Origin: JBBKXP01 sp038251315
GTDB taxonomy: Bacteria; Pseudomonadota; Alphaproteobacteria; Rhodobacterales; Rhodobacteraceae
Direction of reading: 5' to 3'
DNA length: 64,000 nt
Assembly: GCA_038251315.1 (NCBI GenBank)
Contig: JBBSBK010000002.1
Location: 1-64,000 of the forward strand
The notes beneath the pieces are model-generated. The model was not told the origin of the DNA. It made no database searches and worked only from the letters and a program-made list of their open reading frames with translations. Made by a program: the position numbers and the translations under genes. Below are positions 1 through 9,484 of the stretch, piece by piece; the first letter of the stretch is position 1, and the number at the start of each line of letters is the position of its first letter.

Positions 1-51
1 CGCACCAGCGACCAGTGCAGTGGCCGCAGAGGCCAGCAGCAGTTTTTTCAT
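1..51 (-). CDS. Secreted protein, N-terminal signal peptide only (runs off left edge)
   Basis: Only the first 17 codons lie in the window. They read MKKLLLASAATALVAGA, a typical Sec signal peptide start with two lysines and a hydrophobic alanine/leucine core. The gene follows a GlxA-type regulator on the same strand. In related bacteria that position is often taken by a periplasmic binding protein for a quaternary amine or amino acid, but nothing visible here proves it. Confidence 0.6.
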   Translation of the reverse strand, partial: MKKLLLASAATALVAGA

Positions 52-208
52 AATGTCTTCTCCCAAGTGGATATTGTTATCCTGTTGGGCAGATTAGCCA
101 GCCGTTTTGCAAAAGAAAAGCCGTTGTTTGCAGGCGCTTCGCCCGCAAAGGTTGCGCAAACAGCCCGAAACAGCTGGTTTTGCGCTAACAGCGGGACCGC
201 AACGAGGC

Positions 209-1246
209 CTAGATCGACAGCCGCGTCGCATGGGTGCCGCGTTCGCGGTAAGGGGTGGTGTCGTAGTGCGACCTGTAGCATTTGGAAAAATGCGACGGAC
301 TGGCAAAACCGCAGGCCAGCGCGACGTTGATCACGCTCATATCCGTCTGCATCAAAAGGTTGCGGGCCTTTTGCAGCCGCAGTTCCATGTAATAGCGCTT
401 GGGCGACCGGTTGAGGTAGCGGCGGAACAGCCGTTCGAGTTGCCGCGTCGACATGCCGACATGGCGCGCCAAAGTGGCCGGGCTGATCGGCTCCTCGATA
501 TTCTGTTCCATCATCTGGATGACGCGCGACAGTTTCGGGTGGCGCACCCCGATCCGGGTCGGGATCGACAGACGCTGGGTGTCCTGATCCGTGCGAATGG
601 TCGAATAGATCAACGTGTCGGCGACGGCATTGGCCAGATCTTCGCCATGTTCGTCGGCAATGATCTTCAGCATCAGGTCGATCGAAGCCGTGCCCCCGGC
701 GGTGGTCATCCGGTTACCGTCGATCACGAAGATCGACTTGGTGAGGTTCACGTCTTCGAATTCTTCGGCGAAACTGTCCTGATTTTCCCAGTGAATCGTC
801 GCCTTCTTGCCGTCAAGCAGCCCCGCCTTGGCCAGCGAATAGCCCGCCGTACACAACCCCGCCATCACAGCGCCGCGACGGGATTCGCGGCGCAGCCAGT
901 TCAGAATCTTGCGGGTTGTTGCCTGCTGCACATCGATTCCGCCGCAGAGCATCACAGTATCGTCACGTTCAAGCTCGATCAGATCGGCGGTCAGTTTGAA
1001 TTCGGTGCCGTTGGAACAACGCGCGATCTGGCCGCCTTCGCCGATCACGATCCAGTCATAAAGGGTCCTGCCGGCTGTGCGGTTGGCGATCCGCAGGCTT
1101 TCCACCGCGCAGGCAAAGCAAAGCATGGTGAAATTGTCGAGAAGGGCAAAGACAAAGCGGCGCGGCTTGGCCTTGCCCGGCACTGCGACGATCTGCGGTT
1201 GAATGTCCATTTCGGGGGTCCGGGGATACATTTCGCAAGACCACAT
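209..1246 (-). CDS. GlxA-family transcriptional regulator (DJ-1/PfpI-like + AraC HTH)
   Basis: About 345 residues. The N-terminal part (FVFALLDNFTMLCFA, then GLCTAGY around the nucleophile-elbow position) matches the class I glutamine amidotransferase-like sensor domain of GlxA/GbdR/CdhR regulators. The C-terminal ~100 residues form an AraC-type double helix-turn-helix (LARHVGMSTRQLERLFRRY, then ACGFASPSHFSKCYR). Family members control catabolism of betaine, carnitine or amino acids. Methionines encoded at 1246, 1231 and 1210 are all possible starts and none has a clear ribosome binding site; 1246 is used here. It is divergent from DAHP synthase. The secreted-protein gene downstream on the same strand may be its target, which is inference. 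Confidence 0.88.
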   Translation of the reverse strand: MWSCEMYPRTPEMDIQPQIVAVPGKAKPRRFVFALLDNFTMLCFACAVESLRIANRTAGRTLYDWIVIGEGGQIARCSNGTEFKLTADLIELERDDTVMLCGGIDVQQATTRKILNWLRRESRRGAVMAGLCTAGYSLAKAGLLDGKKATIHWENQDSFAEEFEDVNLTKSIFVIDGNRMTTAGGTASIDLMLKIIADEHGEDLANAVADTLIYSTIRTDQDTQRLSIPTRIGVRHPKLSRVIQMMEQNIEEPISPATLARHVGMSTRQLERLFRRYLNRSPKRYYMELRLQKARNLLMQTDMSVINVALACGFASPSHFSKCYRSHYDTTPYRERGTHATRLSI

Positions 1247-1404
1247 CAGGTTTGGATTGCCGCCGCAAGGGCAATCATATGCGTCAGGATATGTCGCTGC
1301 TGGGCGTTTCGATGCGGCAATTTGCCATTGGCCCGGTAGGGCGTGCAGTCTATAAGCCGCACCTGACATCGCGGGCCAAACCCGCGAAACCGACGGAGAC
1401 AAGC

Positions 1405-2775
1405 ATGACAGAGTGGCAGAAAACCGACTGGCGCAAAAAGCCCCGGGTGCAGATGCCCGACTATACTGACGCCGCCGCCCTAAAGGGCGTCGAGGCGCGG
1501 TTGGCCAGCTATCCTCCGCTGGTTTTCGCGGGCGAGGCACGCCGCCTGAAATCGCATTTGGCCAAGGCCAGTCGTGGCGAGGCGTTTTTGTTGCAAGGTG
1601 GCGACTGTGCCGAAAGTTTCGCCGAGTTCTCGGCCGATGGTATCCGTGACACATTCAAGGTCATGCTGCAGATGGCGATGGTGCTGACCTTCGGGGCGAA
1701 GGTGCCGGTCATCAAGGTGGGCCGCATGGCCGGCCAGTTCGCCAAACCGCGGTCGGCTGCGACCGAAGTGGCAGGCGGACAGGAACTGCCCAGCTATCGC
1801 GGCGACATCATCAACGGTTTCGATTTCACACCCGAGGCGCGGATTCCCGATCCCGAGCGGATGGCGCAGGCCTATTTGCAGGCGGCGGCAACGCTGAACC
1901 TGCTGCGGGCCTTTTCGACGGGCGGTTACGCCGACGTCCACAAGGTACACGCCTGGACGCTGGGATTCACTGGCGCGCCGGAAGCCGAAAAATACCGCGA
2001 GATGGCGAACCGGATCAGCGATACGCTTGATTTCATGGAAGCTGCCGGGATCCGGGCCGAGGCGAGCCATGCGATGGAGACGGTAGAGTTTTACACCAGT
2101 CACGAGGCACTTTTGCTGGAATACGAAGAGGCGCTGACGCGAGTCGACTCGACCACCGGCAAATGGCTGGCCGGGTCGGGGCACATGATATGGATCGGCG
2201 ACCGCACCCGCCAACCGGACGGCGCGCATGTCGAATACTGCGCCGGGGTGCAGAACCCGATCGGCTTGAAATGCGGGCCATCGATGACCTCGGGGCATCT
2301 CAAGGCGCTGATGGCGCGGCTCAACCCCAGGAACGAGGCGGGGCGGCTGACGCTGATTGCCCGATTCGGGGCAGGGGCCGTGGGCGAACACCTGCCGCGC
2401 CTGATCCGTGCCGTCACCGAAGAGGGCGCCAACGTCGTCTGGTCCTGCGATCCGATGCACGGCAACACCATCAAATCGACCAGCGGCTACAAGACCCGGC
2501 CGTTCGAATCAGTGCTACACGAAGTGCGCGAGTTTTTCGGCGTGCATGCCGCCGAAGGCACCATTCCCGGTGGCGTGCATTTCGAGATGACGGGCAAGGA
2601 CGTGACCGAATGCACCGGCGGCGTGCGCGCCGTCACCGACGAGGATCTGTCGGACCGCTATCATACCGCCTGCGATCCGCGCCTGAATGCGTCGCAGTCC
2701 CTTGAACTGGCGTTTCTGGTGGCCGAGGAACTGTCGGCGCGGCGCAGCAATATGCAGCAGGCAGAAGCGGTCTAG
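1405..2775 (+). CDS. aroG: 3-deoxy-7-phosphoheptulonate synthase, class II
   Basis: This enzyme condenses phosphoenolpyruvate and erythrose 4-phosphate to DAHP, the first step of the shikimate pathway. The 456-residue protein is the plant-like class II type: it has QGGDCAES at residues 64-71 with the metal-ligand cysteine, GRMAGQFAKPRS at about 106-117, and WSCDPMHGNT near the C-terminus. The ATG at 1405 is preceded by a GGAG motif 5-6 bases upstream. The open frame extends further upstream, but that segment lacks family similarity. Its stop codon overlaps the stop of the convergent PAS_5 gene by three bases. Confidence 0.95.
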   Translation: MTEWQKTDWRKKPRVQMPDYTDAAALKGVEARLASYPPLVFAGEARRLKSHLAKASRGEAFLLQGGDCAESFAEFSADGIRDTFKVMLQMAMVLTFGAKVPVIKVGRMAGQFAKPRSAATEVAGGQELPSYRGDIINGFDFTPEARIPDPERMAQAYLQAAATLNLLRAFSTGGYADVHKVHAWTLGFTGAPEAEKYREMANRISDTLDFMEAAGIRAEASHAMETVEFYTSHEALLLEYEEALTRVDSTTGKWLAGSGHMIWIGDRTRQPDGAHVEYCAGVQNPIGLKCGPSMTSGHLKALMARLNPRNEAGRLTLIARFGAGAVGEHLPRLIRAVTEEGANVVWSCDPMHGNTIKSTSGYKTRPFESVLHEVREFFGVHAAEGTIPGGVHFEMTGKDVTECTGGVRAVTDEDLSDRYHTACDPRLNASQSLELAFLVAEELSARRSNMQQAEAV

Positions 2776-3428
2776 TCGTTCGACACGACAAGCCGCAGGT
2801 CGGGGCGGAACCGCGTCTGCGTTTGCGCCGGACGGGGCGAACCTGCGACGGCCCGCAGCGGGGCCGCCCCGGCCTGCGGCGCGATATCGTCCAGCCGAAA
2901 TACGCCGGTCGGCGGTATTTGCAGGGTCCGCGCCCCGAACCCGATCCGCCCGTCGATCAGCGCGGCGCCCAGGATGCGCGTCACCTGTCCATCGGCCCCG
3001 GCTAGCGGCAGCATCAGCAGGCGACCTGCCAGCCGTCCGCGCGTCAGGCTGCGTGGTGCATAAAGCGGCAATTCGACGATGGCCGGACGATCGAACGCCG
3101 CCTGCAAGTGGTCGGCGAGCGTGTCGCGCGCATCCGGTGCGAACAGCACCGACAGCGGCATCCCACGCCCGTCAGCCCCGATCAGGTCGTTGATCCGCTG
3201 GCCTGACACCCGCAACCGGGCGACCTGCGGGCTGACCCGTTCGGCGATAAAGGCATGCGGCAGCACCGCGTCGATCCGCGTCGGGTCAACCGCAGACCGC
3301 ACCGGCAAACGCTGCGCCCCACGCAATTCACGCCAGTAGCGTTCCAGCGATTGCAACAGCGAAACGCCCTGCACGGGTTGATGCATCGGCAGAATCTCGT
3401 GATCGTGCGGAAAATCGTCGTTGTCCAT
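2772..3428 (-). CDS. PAS_5 domain protein of unknown role
   Basis: 218 residues. The pattern LERYWRELRGAQRLPVRSAVDP followed by a PAS-like core (FIAERVSPQVARLRVSGQ, then LIGADGRGMPLSVLF) is that of the PAS_5 family, common in Rhodobacterales and Rhizobiales with no settled function. No output domain is visible, so it may be an accessory sensor or adaptor. The methionine at 3428 is chosen because AAGGAA lies about 8 bases upstream; an upstream in-frame start would add a basic extension. The gene is convergent with DAHP synthase and divergent from yicC. Confidence 0.8.
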   Translation of the reverse strand: MDNDDFPHDHEILPMHQPVQGVSLLQSLERYWRELRGAQRLPVRSAVDPTRIDAVLPHAFIAERVSPQVARLRVSGQRINDLIGADGRGMPLSVLFAPDARDTLADHLQAAFDRPAIVELPLYAPRSLTRGRLAGRLLMLPLAGADGQVTRILGAALIDGRIGFGARTLQIPPTGVFRLDDIAPQAGAAPLRAVAGSPRPAQTQTRFRPDLRLVVSND

Positions 3429-3590
3429 GATCCGGGTTCCTTGCTGCTTGCGCCTCACGACTCGAAACCTAGGCCTTTTACGAAAACTTTTCACTAATCA
3501 AACGTTAAGCCGGTTAATGGCGGCGATGTCTTGCCCCGCGTGGTCGATTGCCTATAGGTGCGCACAGGTTTTGCCAAAGGGAAGCGCCGC

Positions 3591-4481
3591 GTGATCCAGT
3601 CGATGACCGCATTCGCCAGTCGAACAGGCACGCACGATGGGGCTAGTTGGATTTGGGACATGCGCGGCGTCAACGCCCGTGGGCTGGACCTGCGGCTGCG
3701 GCTGCCGGATGGGTTGGGCGGGCTTGAATCGGCGCTGCGGGGGGCGCTGACCAAGGCGTTCGCGCGGGGCAATATCAGCGTCGCCTTGCGCCTCACCCAT
3801 AACGCGAACGCGGGTGCGTTGCAGTTGGACCCCTTCCAGCTTGACCGCGTTCTGGCCGCTTTTGAACAGGTCCAGGAACGCGCATTCGCGATGGGTGTGA
3901 CCCTTGGTCAACCCAGCGCGGCTGATGTGCTGGCGCAGGGCGGCGTGGTCGTCCAAGGCGTCGCCGACGAAGATTCGTCTCTTCTTGTCAGGGTTTTGAT
4001 GGCCGATATTGATGTGCTCGTCGCCGATTTCACCGCCATGCGCAGCGCCGAGGGCGACGCGTTGCAGGCAATCATGCGCGACCAGATCGCCGATATTGAC
4101 CGCCTGACCAATGCCGCAACCGCCACCGCAACCGCCCGGCGGACCGAGGTCAGCACCAATCTGACCGTGTCCCTGAAACGCATCGTCGCCGACGTGACCG
4201 ACATCGATCCCTCCCGCATCGCGCAGGAACTGGCCATGATAGCCGTGAAATCCGACGTGACGGAAGAATTGGACCGCCTGCGCGCCCATGTCGCTGCCGC
4301 CCGCTCCTTGATCGACGATCCCGCCCCGGCGGGTCGCAAGCTGGATTTCCTCGCGCAGGAATTCAACCGCGAGGCCAATACCTTGTGTTCCAAGGCCGGA
4401 TCGGTGGACCTGACGCGCATCGGTCTTGACCTCAAGGCGGTGATCGATCAGTTCCGCGAACAAGTTCAGAACGTGGAGTAA
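3591..4481 (+). CDS. yicC: YicC-family endoribonuclease/stress protein
   Basis: 296 residues. The start VIQSMTAFA and the end (LDFLAQEFNREANTLCSKA, then LKAVIDQFREQVQNVE) match YicC, where MIRSMTGFAR and a conserved C-terminal EQVQN(I/V)E are diagnostic. E. coli YicC is a Mn-dependent endoribonuclease. The GTG at 3591 is chosen because it aligns with the family start and has AAAGGGA 8 bases upstream; the frame extends further but without similarity. It is followed four bases later by gmk, a pairing conserved in many proteobacteria, so the two are probably cotranscribed. Confidence 0.93.
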   Translation: MIQSMTAFASRTGTHDGASWIWDMRGVNARGLDLRLRLPDGLGGLESALRGALTKAFARGNISVALRLTHNANAGALQLDPFQLDRVLAAFEQVQERAFAMGVTLGQPSAADVLAQGGVVVQGVADEDSSLLVRVLMADIDVLVADFTAMRSAEGDALQAIMRDQIADIDRLTNAATATATARRTEVSTNLTVSLKRIVADVTDIDPSRIAQELAMIAVKSDVTEELDRLRAHVAAARSLIDDPAPAGRKLDFLAQEFNREANTLCSKAGSVDLTRIGLDLKAVIDQFREQVQNVE

Positions 4482-4485
4482 CCCA

Positions 4486-5124
4486 TTGGCGCGACGCGGA
4501 CTTCTCATTATCCTGTCATCCCCTTCGGGGGCCGGAAAGTCGACGCTGGCGAAGCGCTTGCGCGACTGGGATCCGACGATCCGGTTTTCTGTTTCCGCCA
4601 CGACCCGGCCCCCGCGCAAGGGTGAGGTTGACGGGCAGGACTACCACTTTGTCGACGATCCGACGTTCCGAAGCTGGGTCAGCGATGGCAAATTGCTCGA
4701 ACATGCCAAGGTGTTCGACAACTATTATGGCAGCCCTGAAGCGCCGGTGCGCGAGACCGTGAACGCCGGGCGCGACGTTCTGTTCGACATCGACTGGCAG
4801 GGTGCCCAGCAGATCGCCAATTCGAAGATGCAAGCACATGTCCTGTCGATCTTCATCCTGCCGCCCAGTATCGCAGAACTGCGTCGTCGCCTGATCGGGC
4901 GCGGGCAAGACGATACGACGACCATCGCGCGGCGGATGGAGAAATGCTGGGACGAAATCAGCCATTGGGACGCCTACGATTACGTCCTTGTCAACGACGA
5001 CCTGACCGAGACGGAAGAACGGCTGAAATCGATCTTGCGGGCCGAGCGGTTGCGACTGTCCCAGCAACCGGAGCTGGTCGATTGTGTCCGCAAGTTGCAG
5101 GCGGAATTCGAGGAAAAGCTGTGA
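4486..5124 (+). CDS. gmk: Guanylate kinase
   Basis: Phosphorylates GMP to GDP. The 212-residue protein begins with a P-loop SSPSGAGKST at about residues 11-20. It then has the GMP-binding motif TTRPPRKGEVDGQDYHF and a lid arginine region (RRLIGRGQDD). Length is normal for the family. The start is a TTG immediately after yicC, with GGAG about 9 bases upstream; no ATG fits upstream of the P-loop. The stop codon overlaps the GTG start of the next gene (GTGA), indicating translational coupling. Confidence 0.95.
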   Translation: MARRGLLIILSSPSGAGKSTLAKRLRDWDPTIRFSVSATTRPPRKGEVDGQDYHFVDDPTFRSWVSDGKLLEHAKVFDNYYGSPEAPVRETVNAGRDVLFDIDWQGAQQIANSKMQAHVLSIFILPPSIAELRRRLIGRGQDDTTTIARRMEKCWDEISHWDAYDYVLVNDDLTETEERLKSILRAERLRLSQQPELVDCVRKLQAEFEEKL

Positions 5125-5657
5125 TCTATGCCCTCGATGGCATCGCTCCCGACATCGACCCTGCCGCATGGGTCGCCCCCGGCTGTCATATCGTTGGCCA
5201 AGTGACGCTCGCCGCCGATGCGTCGGTCTGGTTCGGCGTCACAATGCGCGGCGATAACGAACGGATAACAGTTGGGCAGGGGTCCAATGTGCAAGATCAC
5301 AGCGTGCTGCATACCGATATGGGATTCCCGCTGACCATCGGGGCGGGTTGCACCATCGGCCACAAGGCGATGCTGCATGGCTGCACGATCGGCGACAATT
5401 CCCTGATCGGGATGGGGGCAACCGTCCTGAACGGCGCGGTGATTGGTACAGATTGCTTGATCGGGGCTGGGGCGCTAATCACCGAGAACAAGGTGATCCC
5501 GGACGGGTCGCTGGTGATGGGGGCGCCGGGCCGCGTGGTGCGCAGCCTCGACGCCGCCGCCATCGACCATTTGCGCCTGTCCGCGCTTGGCTATCAACAA
5601 AACGCCCGCCGCTTTCGCGCGGGACTGCGTGAGGTCCAACATGACGAAATCCCCTGA
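5121..5657 (+). CDS. Gamma-class carbonic anhydrase-like hexapeptide-repeat protein
   Basis: 178 residues folding as a left-handed beta helix. Successive hexapeptide units (GVTMRGDNERITVGQGSN, then CTIGHKAMLHGCTIGDN, then LIGMGATVLNGAVIG) carry the histidines that bind zinc in gamma carbonic anhydrases and their YrdA/PaaY relatives. Catalytic activity in this subgroup is often unproven. The GTG start overlaps the gmk stop. The C-terminus overlaps the first 17 bases of metC, so gmk, this gene and metC probably form one transcript. Confidence 0.88.
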   Translation: MIYALDGIAPDIDPAAWVAPGCHIVGQVTLAADASVWFGVTMRGDNERITVGQGSNVQDHSVLHTDMGFPLTIGAGCTIGHKAMLHGCTIGDNSLIGMGATVLNGAVIGTDCLIGAGALITENKVIPDGSLVMGAPGRVVRSLDAAAIDHLRLSALGYQQNARRFRAGLREVQHDEIP

Positions 5658-6822
5658 ATCGCTGGTCCGCCGCACCGTCTGGCCGTCGTCCGTATCGACG
5701 CCGGTGGTGACCCCCCTGCAAATGTCGGTCGTCTATGCCTCGCCCGACCCCGACAGCCTTGATGCCCAATACGCCGATGCGTCCGGGTTCACCTATTCGC
5801 GCGAAGGGCATCCGAACGCGCAGGTGCTGGCGCAAAAGATCGATTATCTCGAAGGGGCCAAAAACGGAATCATCACCGGGTCGGGCATGTCGGCCATCGG
5901 CGCGGTGTTCCTCGGTTGCCTCAAGGCCGGTGATCATGTGCTGGGGGGCGATCAGCTCTACGGCCGCAGCCTGCGCCTGATGACGCAGGATTTGCCGCGT
6001 CTGGGGATCGAAACCTCGCTCGCCGATCCGACCGACCTTGCGGCGATGCGGACGGCGGTGCGCTCCAATACGGCGATGATCCTCGTCGAGGTGATGTCGA
6101 ACCCGACGATCCGGATCGCCGATATGGATGCAATTACCGCACTGGCGAAAGAGGTCGGGGCGCTGCTGGTCGTCGACAACACGTTCACCACGCCGCGCCT
6201 GTATCGTCCGTTCGACCATGGTGCCGATATCATTGTCCATTCAGTGACGAAACTGTTGAGCGGTCATGCTGATGCGATGCTGGGCTACGTCGCCGCCCGC
6301 GATCCGGCCGTTCGCACGAAGATCAACGACGCCAATGTGACCTGGGGGATGACGCCCAGTCCCTTCGATTGTTGGCTGGCCGAACGCGGCCTGCATTCGT
6401 TCGATCTGCGGCTGGATAGGGCCGAACAGACGGCGGCGCGGCTGGCCGATGCGCTGGCAGACTGTCCTGACGTCAACCGCGTCATCTATCCGACCCGCCC
6501 CGATCACCCCGACCACAACCGGGCGGTGGGATTGCTGAACGGGCGCGGCGGCAACATGCTGTCGTTCGAACTGAAAGGCGGTCGGGCGGCGGCCAACGCA
6601 ATGACCCGCGCCGCGCCGCAAATCGCCTTTGCGCCGACGCTCGGCGATGTGGCGACGACCCTGTCGCATCCGGCGTCGAGCAGCCACCGGGGTCTGACAC
6701 CAGAAGGGCGCGCGGCCCTGGGGATCAGCGAAGGATTTTTCCGCGTGTCGGTGGGGATCGAAGAACCGGACCTGCTGATCGCCGAAATGCTGCGGGCCGT
6801 CGCGGCCTCAGCCCGGATTTAG
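5641..6822 (+). CDS. metC: Cystathionine beta-lyase
   Basis: A PLP-dependent enzyme of the Cys/Met metabolism family, 393 residues, that cleaves cystathionine to homocysteine, pyruvate and ammonia. The PLP lysine lies in VHSVTKLLSGHADAMLG. Other family marks are SGMSAIGAVF near residue 85, VEVMSNPTIR and HPASSSHRG near the C-terminus. The start overlaps the preceding carbonic-anhydrase-like gene; the internal ATG at 5641 aligns with family starts. Cystathionine gamma-synthase or gamma-lyase activity cannot be fully excluded within this fold family. Confidence 0.88.
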   Translation: MTKSPESLVRRTVWPSSVSTPVVTPLQMSVVYASPDPDSLDAQYADASGFTYSREGHPNAQVLAQKIDYLEGAKNGIITGSGMSAIGAVFLGCLKAGDHVLGGDQLYGRSLRLMTQDLPRLGIETSLADPTDLAAMRTAVRSNTAMILVEVMSNPTIRIADMDAITALAKEVGALLVVDNTFTTPRLYRPFDHGADIIVHSVTKLLSGHADAMLGYVAARDPAVRTKINDANVTWGMTPSPFDCWLAERGLHSFDLRLDRAEQTAARLADALADCPDVNRVIYPTRPDHPDHNRAVGLLNGRGGNMLSFELKGGRAAANAMTRAAPQIAFAPTLGDVATTLSHPASSSHRGLTPEGRAALGISEGFFRVSVGIEEPDLLIAEMLRAVAASARI

Positions 6823-7188
6823 CGACAGGATCGCAAAGTTCAATGTAGGTGCGATGCTGCGGACCTCGGCAACGATCAGGCCGGGGTTCGGTATCGGGTG
6901 TGTCACAGCCCGATAACGGCCGCGAAAGTCGAGGGTTCGCAGCGTCGCGGCGACGTCCAGAACGTCGAAACTTTGCTGCACCAGTCCCGATAGGATGATC
7001 TCTGGACAAAGCTGTAAAAGAATCGCTGCATCCAGGTCGGTGAAATCGGCAAAATGAAACCCCGGAATGATCGGCGGTGAGCGACCGCGCGACCGCCAGC
7101 GGTCAAGATCGCCGAGGACCAGCATAACCGGCACGCCGCTGTCCTTATCCAGCTTCTTTGCGACAATCGTTGCGCCCAAGAAATTCAT
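6808..7188 (-). CDS. Conserved hypothetical protein (Rhodobacterales type)
   Basis: 126 residues, no signal peptide or membrane segment. The sequence has VLGDLDRWRSRGRSPP in the middle of the N-terminal half and YRAVTHPIPNPGLI near the end. I recognise the general pattern as one found in small Rhodobacterales proteins of unknown function, but I cannot assign a domain. It is convergent with metC, overlapping its last 15 bases, and divergent from phoR across a 166-bp gap. The coding call rests on plausible composition and this recollection. Confidence 0.6.
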   Translation of the reverse strand: MNFLGATIVAKKLDKDSGVPVMLVLGDLDRWRSRGRSPPIIPGFHFADFTDLDAAILLQLCPEIILSGLVQQSFDVLDVAATLRTLDFRGRYRAVTHPIPNPGLIVAEVRSIAPTLNFAILSLNPG

Positions 7189-7354
7189 CCCATCATCAGC
7201 GCGTCATGGTCGGGACGCACCACAAGAACTGGTCACGGTCTCTGCTCGGATCCTGACAAATTCAATTATAGGGAGATAAGATTTCACGTCAAACAACTCT
7301 TGGCGCAGAACACCCCGGCTTTTCGATGCCTGTGATCTGGCTTAGGAACAGCGC

Positions 7355-8386
7355 ATGACCCCAGCACCCGCCCTGTCCTGGATCGACGCGATTCCCCTGC
7401 CGACGCTGGTGATCGGGGCGGACGAACGTCTGATGGGACTGAACAGACCGGCGCAGCGGATCTTTGGCGCTGACGCGGCGGGCCGTCACTATATTACCGC
7501 GCTGCGCCAACCCGACCTATTGGATGCCATCGAACTGACGCTGAAAACCGCTGTGGCACAAGCCACCCGCTATCTGGGCCGGATGGCCGACGCCGATGTG
7601 ACCTATGACGTGACGGTGAACGCGGTTGTCGGTGGGCAAGTCATCGTGACCTTCACCGACATCACCCCGATTGAAGCGGCCGGGCAGATGCGCCGCGATT
7701 TTGTTGCCAACGTCAGTCACGAATTGCGCACGCCGCTGACCGCTTTGATGGGGTTTATCGAAACCCTGCGAGGACCGGCCCGCAACGATGCCGGCGCCCG
7801 CGATAGGTTCCTTGGGATCATGGAACACGAAGCCGCGCGGATGGCGCGGCTGGTCGATGATCTTTTGTCGCTGGCGCGGGTGGAGGAGGACGAACGCCTG
7901 CGTCCCACAACTTCGGTCGATCTGGTCGGACTCGTGACCGCTGTGACCGACCTTCTGGCGCCGGTCGCGGCGGTGTCGGGTGTACACCTCAAACCCAAAC
8001 TGCCTGCGGCAAAGGTACTGGTGCCGGGCGACGCAGGGCAGTTGCAGCAGGTGCTGTCGAACCTGATCGAAAACGCGATCAAATACGGAGTGTCGGGTGG
8101 CTACGTCGACATCACTCTGTCCGAACCTGCCCCCGAACCAACCCTGCGGGCCGATGGCGTGCGCCTGTCGGTCGAGGATTATGGCGACGGCATCGCCCCG
8201 CATCACATTCCGCGGCTCACCGAACGCTTTTACCGTGTCGACCTGCACAGGTCACGCGAGGTGGGGGGGACCGGTCTTGGTCTGGCCATCGTCAAACATA
8301 TTGTTAACCGGCACCGGGGTCGGCTGCGTTTTGACAGTGCTTTGGGGCAGGGGACACGGGTGACGGTGATTTTGCCGGTCACCTAG
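7355..8386 (+). CDS. phoR: Phosphate regulon sensor histidine kinase
   Basis: 343 residues, with no transmembrane segment, as in other Rhodobacterales PhoR proteins. A PAS-like domain spans about residues 8-105. The HisKA dimerisation helix carries phosphoacceptor His122 (ANVSHELRTPL), and the HATPase_c domain has N-box NLIENAIKYG, DYGDGI and GGTGLGLAIVKH. It should phosphorylate PhoB when phosphate is low, with signalling through PhoU and the Pst transporter. Unusually, two unrelated genes separate it from pstS. Confidence 0.92.
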   Translation: MTPAPALSWIDAIPLPTLVIGADERLMGLNRPAQRIFGADAAGRHYITALRQPDLLDAIELTLKTAVAQATRYLGRMADADVTYDVTVNAVVGGQVIVTFTDITPIEAAGQMRRDFVANVSHELRTPLTALMGFIETLRGPARNDAGARDRFLGIMEHEAARMARLVDDLLSLARVEEDERLRPTTSVDLVGLVTAVTDLLAPVAAVSGVHLKPKLPAAKVLVPGDAGQLQQVLSNLIENAIKYGVSGGYVDITLSEPAPEPTLRADGVRLSVEDYGDGIAPHHIPRLTERFYRVDLHRSREVGGTGLGLAIVKHIVNRHRGRLRFDSALGQGTRVTVILPVT

Positions 8387-8556
8387 GGTCAGGACCTATA
8401 AACCTAAATGTTTGGCAGGCCGTCGCGGCGAACCCGAGCCGAACTGCTCATAGGCCGCAACTGCAGCCGGAACTCGTCCTGCATTAATTCAGGATCAAGC
8501 GGCTCAACTGTGCTATATTCCATGCTGCTGATGCAGCGAAGACAGTGAGGGTTTGG

Positions 8557-9417
8557 ATGCAAGTCGATCAGACGATGCCGGCTCCTGAGATGCTCAAGGT
8601 AGGCGACGTTGCGTATCCCTTCGTCTCAGCAGGAACAGGCGAACCTGTCCTGTTCGTCAACGGCTCCTGGGCCGACCTTCGAGGCTGGTGCGATCTTTGG
8701 CAGGACGTGGCGGCCGATCATCGATTCATGGCCTATACGCACCGGCACTTTGGAGTCACCCAATGGCCCCAGGACAAGCCGTTCTCTCGGGATGTGCACA
8801 CGGCCGATCTGGTTGCGATCCTTCGGACGCTGAATGAACCCGTCCATCTGGTCGGCTGGTCCTACAGCGGCGGCATGGTGCTGCGTGCGGCCTTGGAGGT
8901 GCCCGACCTCGTTCGCACGGTGACGGTCTATGAGCCGGCGCTGAATTCGATCCTTCCCGACACGCTAAAGAACAAGGCGCTGCTTGAGGCTTTCGGCCAG
9001 GGCTTTGCAGGAGCATATGCTGCGGCAAAGGCGGGCGATGGGGCCAGCGCGATGCCGATGGCAGTCGAGTTCGTACTAGGCATGGAGAAGGGTGGGTTCG
9101 CGACATTGGACCCGCGTATCCAAGCGATGCTAATCGAGAATGCCCACACGATGATCCCGGACTTTGACGCCCCTCCAGCAGAACCGCTGACCTGCGCGCA
9201 GATTGGCGAGGTGTCGTGCCCTGTTCTCCTCATCGTCGGTTCGGAAACCCTGCCGCACTACAGGCTCGTGGCGGCAGAGGTCCTGGCTTATCTGCCGGAC
9301 GCTTCGCTGTCAGAAATCCAAGGTGTCAGTCATGGGGGTCCGTGGCAAGCCCGGCGTGAATTTGTGCGGCGGGTCCTCGACTTCGTGGACCTGAACGCCC
9401 GGGGGCCGAATGCTTGA
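8557..9417 (+). CDS. Alpha/beta hydrolase
   Basis: 286 residues of the alpha/beta hydrolase fold. Visible motifs are the oxyanion segment VLFVNGSWADLRGW, nucleophile elbow GWSYSGG (Ser around residue 109), and catalytic histidine in GVSHGGPW near the C-terminus. Substrate is unknown; epoxide hydrolases, haloperoxidase-like esterases and C-C hydrolases all share these features. The ATG at 8557 follows GAGG at a good spacing; an in-frame GTG at 8545 would add four residues. The gene sits between phoR and pstS, a place usually free of unrelated genes, so it looks like a later insertion. Confidence 0.85.
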   Translation: MQVDQTMPAPEMLKVGDVAYPFVSAGTGEPVLFVNGSWADLRGWCDLWQDVAADHRFMAYTHRHFGVTQWPQDKPFSRDVHTADLVAILRTLNEPVHLVGWSYSGGMVLRAALEVPDLVRTVTVYEPALNSILPDTLKNKALLEAFGQGFAGAYAAAKAGDGASAMPMAVEFVLGMEKGGFATLDPRIQAMLIENAHTMIPDFDAPPAEPLTCAQIGEVSCPVLLIVGSETLPHYRLVAAEVLAYLPDASLSEIQGVSHGGPWQARREFVRRVLDFVDLNARGPNA

Positions 9418-9484
9418 TAGGTCCAGAGCCTAGCAAAGGTCGGAATGCTTGCGGTGCGGACCTTTCAGGCCTTCGGCCAACAAC

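Noticed and set aside
107..1339. 410-codon + strand frame over the left end
   Set aside because: Antisense shadow of the GlxA-type regulator; no recognisable domain.
3505..3517. TTAA-GCCGG-TTAA between the PAS_5 gene and yicC as a CtrA box
   Set aside because: The spacer is 5 bases, not 7, so it does not match the CtrA site.
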